From JAGBWK01 sp964544595 (GTDB lineage: Bacteria; Bacteroidota; Bacteroidia; Bacteroidales; Muribaculaceae): 64,000 bases of DNA. The translations under genes were made by a program, and so were the position numbers. Shown here piece after piece: positions 62,405-64,000 of the stretch. The notes beneath the pieces are model-generated. The model did no database searches, was not told the DNA's origin, and saw nothing but the letters and a program-made list of their open reading frames with translations. Location: positions 62,001 through 126,000 of the forward strand of contig CAZJBM010000001.1 of NCBI GenBank assembly GCA_964544595.1. The letters run 5' to 3'. Positions within the stretch are counted from its first letter, which is position 1, and each line of letters begins with the position of its first letter.

Positions 62405-62578
62405 TCAGATGAATTTGTTGAGTTGGGGGTTGTAGACATAGCCTATTTTCGCGAGCTTGGCTATTATCTCGTTTTTGTCGGCATCTTCGTCATAGCATAG
62501 TTTATCGAGCGATGGATAATTGTCGCGTAGCTTGGTGTTAACCCAGCTTAGAAGTATTATGGGGTCTGAGGGTATCAT
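62405..62578 (-). CDS. DUF4250 small protein
   Basis: A 57-aa gene, too short for many gene finders. Translation begins MIPSDPIILLSWVNTKLRDN and ends in NPQLNKFI; the PSDPIILLSWVNTKLRD and YNPQxNKF motifs match what I recall for DUF4250, a family of unknown function. It stops 3 nt before the pcrA ATG, so it is the first gene of the DUF4250-pcrA-PAS unit. A TATCTTTG -7 box lies about 25 nt upstream. Confidence 0.88.
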   Translation of the reverse strand: MIPSDPIILLSWVNTKLRDNYPSLDKLCYDEDADKNEIIAKLAKIGYVYNPQLNKFI

Positions 62579-62600
62579 AAATCTATACTGTAAATTGATG

Positions 62601-62608
62601 CAAAGATA
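62601..62608 (-). promoter_or_regulatory. Promoter -7 element of the DUF4250-pcrA-PAS unit
   Basis: On the minus strand TATCTTTG, an exact TAnnTTTG match 23 nt before the ATG at 62578. No TTTG -33 box at the right spacing. Confidence 0.6.
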
Positions 62609-62756
62609 CGCGAAATAAGCGTAAAAGCCGCGCCTCCGCCCTCAAAAAAGCTGATTTGCGCCTCTTCGCATGACACTTTAGCCACTCCTACGCAAAAAAA
62701 ACAACAAAAAAATCAGATTTGTCGCAAATGAGTTAGAAAATATTATAATATTTTGG

Positions 62757-62764
62757 TATATTTG
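62757..62764 (+). promoter_or_regulatory. Promoter -7 element of the type A CTD gene
   Basis: TATATTTG, an exact TAnnTTTG match 35 nt before the ATG at 62799, in an AT-rich stretch. The -33 region is TTAG at 21 nt and is weak. Confidence 0.55.
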
Positions 62765-62798
62765 TGTTTTCTAAAAGGATTATTAATCGCATACGGCT

Positions 62799-63743
62799 AT
62801 GAAACTACAAAAAACACTTCTGACGATTGCTTTGTTGCTATCCTGTTGTGTCGGTGTGCTTGCTGCTGATGGAAATTTATTAGGCCTTGAACCGGAAATT
62901 GTGTCAATTAAAAACGTTGAAATAGTACCAGTAGGAGATTATAAGTTTCGAGCGCAATTTGAAGTTGAATATTCGGGTGCGGATTTAGTATATGTTTCTA
63001 TTAAAGAGGAGGGAGATAGCAAGCTCAATGAAAGAAATTATCGTGAGCCCAATATTGCTCATATCGTTACCAACGAAATGTATATATTTTATTATCATTG
63101 GATAGATGTAATAGTACAGAATGAGTACGGAACGGCTACCAAAACTCTCGAAATACCTGATTTAAAGAATGTAAATGATTATTTCATAAGATTATCAAAT
63201 GTAGAGTACCAATATACTTTCAAAACTCCGACGTGGGCCGAAGGCTTGTTCTCTTTTGACGTGTTGACAAACTATCCCGGTCAGCTCCTCGTAAACATTA
63301 AAGCCCTTGGGGCTAAGCTCCCATGGAATGTGAAGTGTCCTATTGTTGAACATCCTGTTTATCAAAGGTTCAGGTTTGAACATAACATAATGCACGGTTC
63401 AAAGATGATGGTTTCTATTCCGGGCCAAAGCGTGCAGTCAGAGATTCTGGAAGTCAATAACTATATGTCTCAAGAAGATAGGGATAAGTTGTCAGGAGTA
63501 GAAGACGTGTCATACGCTGCTGATCAGGATTTCAAGGTAGAGGGTAACACTCTGAAATTCCCTGCTAATCTTCTAATGGAGACCGTGGCGGTAGAAGTAA
63601 TGGATATGAATGGCAGAGTAATCCGGCGATATTACGGCGAAGCGAGTGCTGTTGAGTTAGACTTAACGGATATTGCTCACGGAATCTATATTATAAAAGT
63701 AATGATGGGTCAAAAACAAATCATCAAAAAAATCGCGATCTGA
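62799..63743 (+). CDS. Secreted protein with type A T9SS sorting domain
   Basis: A 314-aa exported protein with a signal peptide (MKLQKTLLTIALLLSCCVGVLAADG, cleavage near residue 22). The last 70 residues resemble a type A CTD: VEVMDMNGRVIRRYYGEASAVELDLTDIAHGIYIIKVMMGQKQIIKKIAI, where MNGRVI and the GIYIIKV plus basic tail are hallmarks. The domain before it is beta-rich with no recognised family. Likely exported by the SprA translocon. Single gene with an AT-rich promoter. Confidence 0.82.
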   Translation: MKLQKTLLTIALLLSCCVGVLAADGNLLGLEPEIVSIKNVEIVPVGDYKFRAQFEVEYSGADLVYVSIKEEGDSKLNERNYREPNIAHIVTNEMYIFYYHWIDVIVQNEYGTATKTLEIPDLKNVNDYFIRLSNVEYQYTFKTPTWAEGLFSFDVLTNYPGQLLVNIKALGAKLPWNVKCPIVEHPVYQRFRFEHNIMHGSKMMVSIPGQSVQSEILEVNNYMSQEDRDKLSGVEDVSYAADQDFKVEGNTLKFPANLLMETVAVEVMDMNGRVIRRYYGEASAVELDLTDIAHGIYIIKVMMGQKQIIKKIAI

Positions 63744-63756
63744 TTATAACCCCTAA

Positions 63757-63795
63757 CGTTAAATCCGCGTGTTAAATTTGTTAAATGTGTTAAAT
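63757..63795 (+). repeat. Iterated TGTTAAAT direct repeats with 9-nt period
   Basis: TGTTAAAT occurs at 63770-63777, 63779-63786 and 63788-63795 with a strict 9-nt period, with a further CGTTAAAT at 63757-63764. They lie 44 nt upstream of the -33 box of the next promoter, a place where a transcription factor could bind repeated sites. Confidence 0.55.
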
Positions 63796-63838
63796 TCAAG
63801 GAAATGACCGACCGCTGAGAGTTTTATTCGCGGAAATG

Positions 63839-63870
63839 TTTGCAGATGTTGCGGAAAAGTCGTAGCTTTG
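63839..63870 (+). promoter_or_regulatory. Canonical promoter of the gene at the right edge
   Basis: TTTG (63839-63842), 20 nt, TAGCTTTG (63863-63870): a perfect Bacteroidetes promoter, 55 nt before the ATG at 63926. Confidence 0.75.
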
Positions 63871-63925
63871 TAGGCGATTTGTAACATCTGCAATCGTATG
63901 CCTCTTTTTTTAATAGGATAAAGTG

Positions 63926-64000
63926 ATGAAAACTCTCGAAGAATACGTTAATTTCGTTAATGATATAGTCGAGAAGCTCGACTATTCCAATTGCCGTCCG
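63926..64000 (+). CDS. Unknown protein, 5' end only
   Basis: The first 25 codons (MKTLEEYVNFVNDIVEKLDY...) run off the window edge. There is no signal peptide; the visible part is a charged amphipathic helix. The canonical promoter and iterated repeats upstream show that this is a real transcribed gene. No family can be assigned from 25 residues. Confidence 0.6.
   Translation, partial: MKTLEEYVNFVNDIVEKLDYSNCRP

Noticed and set aside
1..64000. tRNA, rRNA, CRISPR arrays, prophage or transposase genes
   Set aside because: None recognised in intergenic regions on either strand; the only mobile-like signal is the inverted-repeat element near 30.5 kb.

Overview
The window is a contiguous piece of a Bacteroidales chromosome, most likely from a gut member of the Muribaculaceae or a close family (family level is inference). 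Reasons: the type 9 secretion translocon SprA (2489 aa), proteins with type A and type B T9SS sorting domains, lipoproteins with the Bacteroidetes-style acidic tail after the lipobox Cys, little Shine-Dalgarno signal, and repeated matches to the Bacteroidetes promoter (TTTG, 19-21 nt, TAnnTTTG). It is mostly housekeeping sequence of medium GC, with one clearly AT-richer accessory stretch at about 41.4-46.1 kb.

Layout. 0-10.7 kb: end of serC, rarA, a small membrane protein with a PstS-like lipoprotein and a large TPR protein, tsaB, divergent yicC-gmk-nadD-DUF5063, an alpha/beta hydrolase, a rubredoxin missed by length filters, and a DUF488 protein. 10.7-19.8 kb (minus): META-domain protein, ruvA and sprA as one transcription unit behind a canonical promoter. 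19.9-27.6 kb: a MetE-like protein lacking zinc ligands, a YihY/BrkB membrane protein, ridA, pyruvate:ferredoxin oxidoreductase (nifJ) and a divergent flavoprotein. 27.6-30.7 kb: a split chromate transporter and folC, flanked by two copies of a 141-bp repeat; the second copy is part of an about 300-bp element with imperfect 33-bp terminal inverted repeats. 30.7-41.2 kb (minus): lytic transglycosylase, T9SS type B cargo, nspC, ftsE, recQ, clpX, clpP and tig.

41.4-46.1 kb: accessory cluster of minus-strand lipoproteins and secreted proteins, one gene broken by a frameshift. Next to it, between this cluster and purL, lies an independent small RNA gene with its own promoter, a long rod-like fold and a terminator; it resembles 6S RNA and is the most interesting non-coding feature here. 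46.5-56 kb: purL, a PurF-like protein without the catalytic N-terminal Cys, and an etfB-etfA-acyl-CoA dehydrogenase operon with a 190-nt leader. 56-64 kb: a pRiA4b ORF-3-like protein, an outer-membrane beta-barrel protein, a PAS protein, pcrA, a DUF4250 protein missed by length filters, a T9SS type A cargo, and the start of an unknown gene.

How it fits together: purL makes FGAM in purine synthesis; EtfAB passes electrons from the acyl-CoA dehydrogenase; nifJ and rubredoxin fit an anaerobic, ferredoxin-based metabolism; tig-clpP-clpX form a folding and proteolysis block; SprA would export the two CTD-bearing proteins. I found no tRNA, rRNA, CRISPR array, prophage or intact transposase gene. 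No single clear new multi-gene system is visible; the candidates worth follow-up are the 6S-like RNA, the inverted-repeat element, and the two degenerate enzymes.
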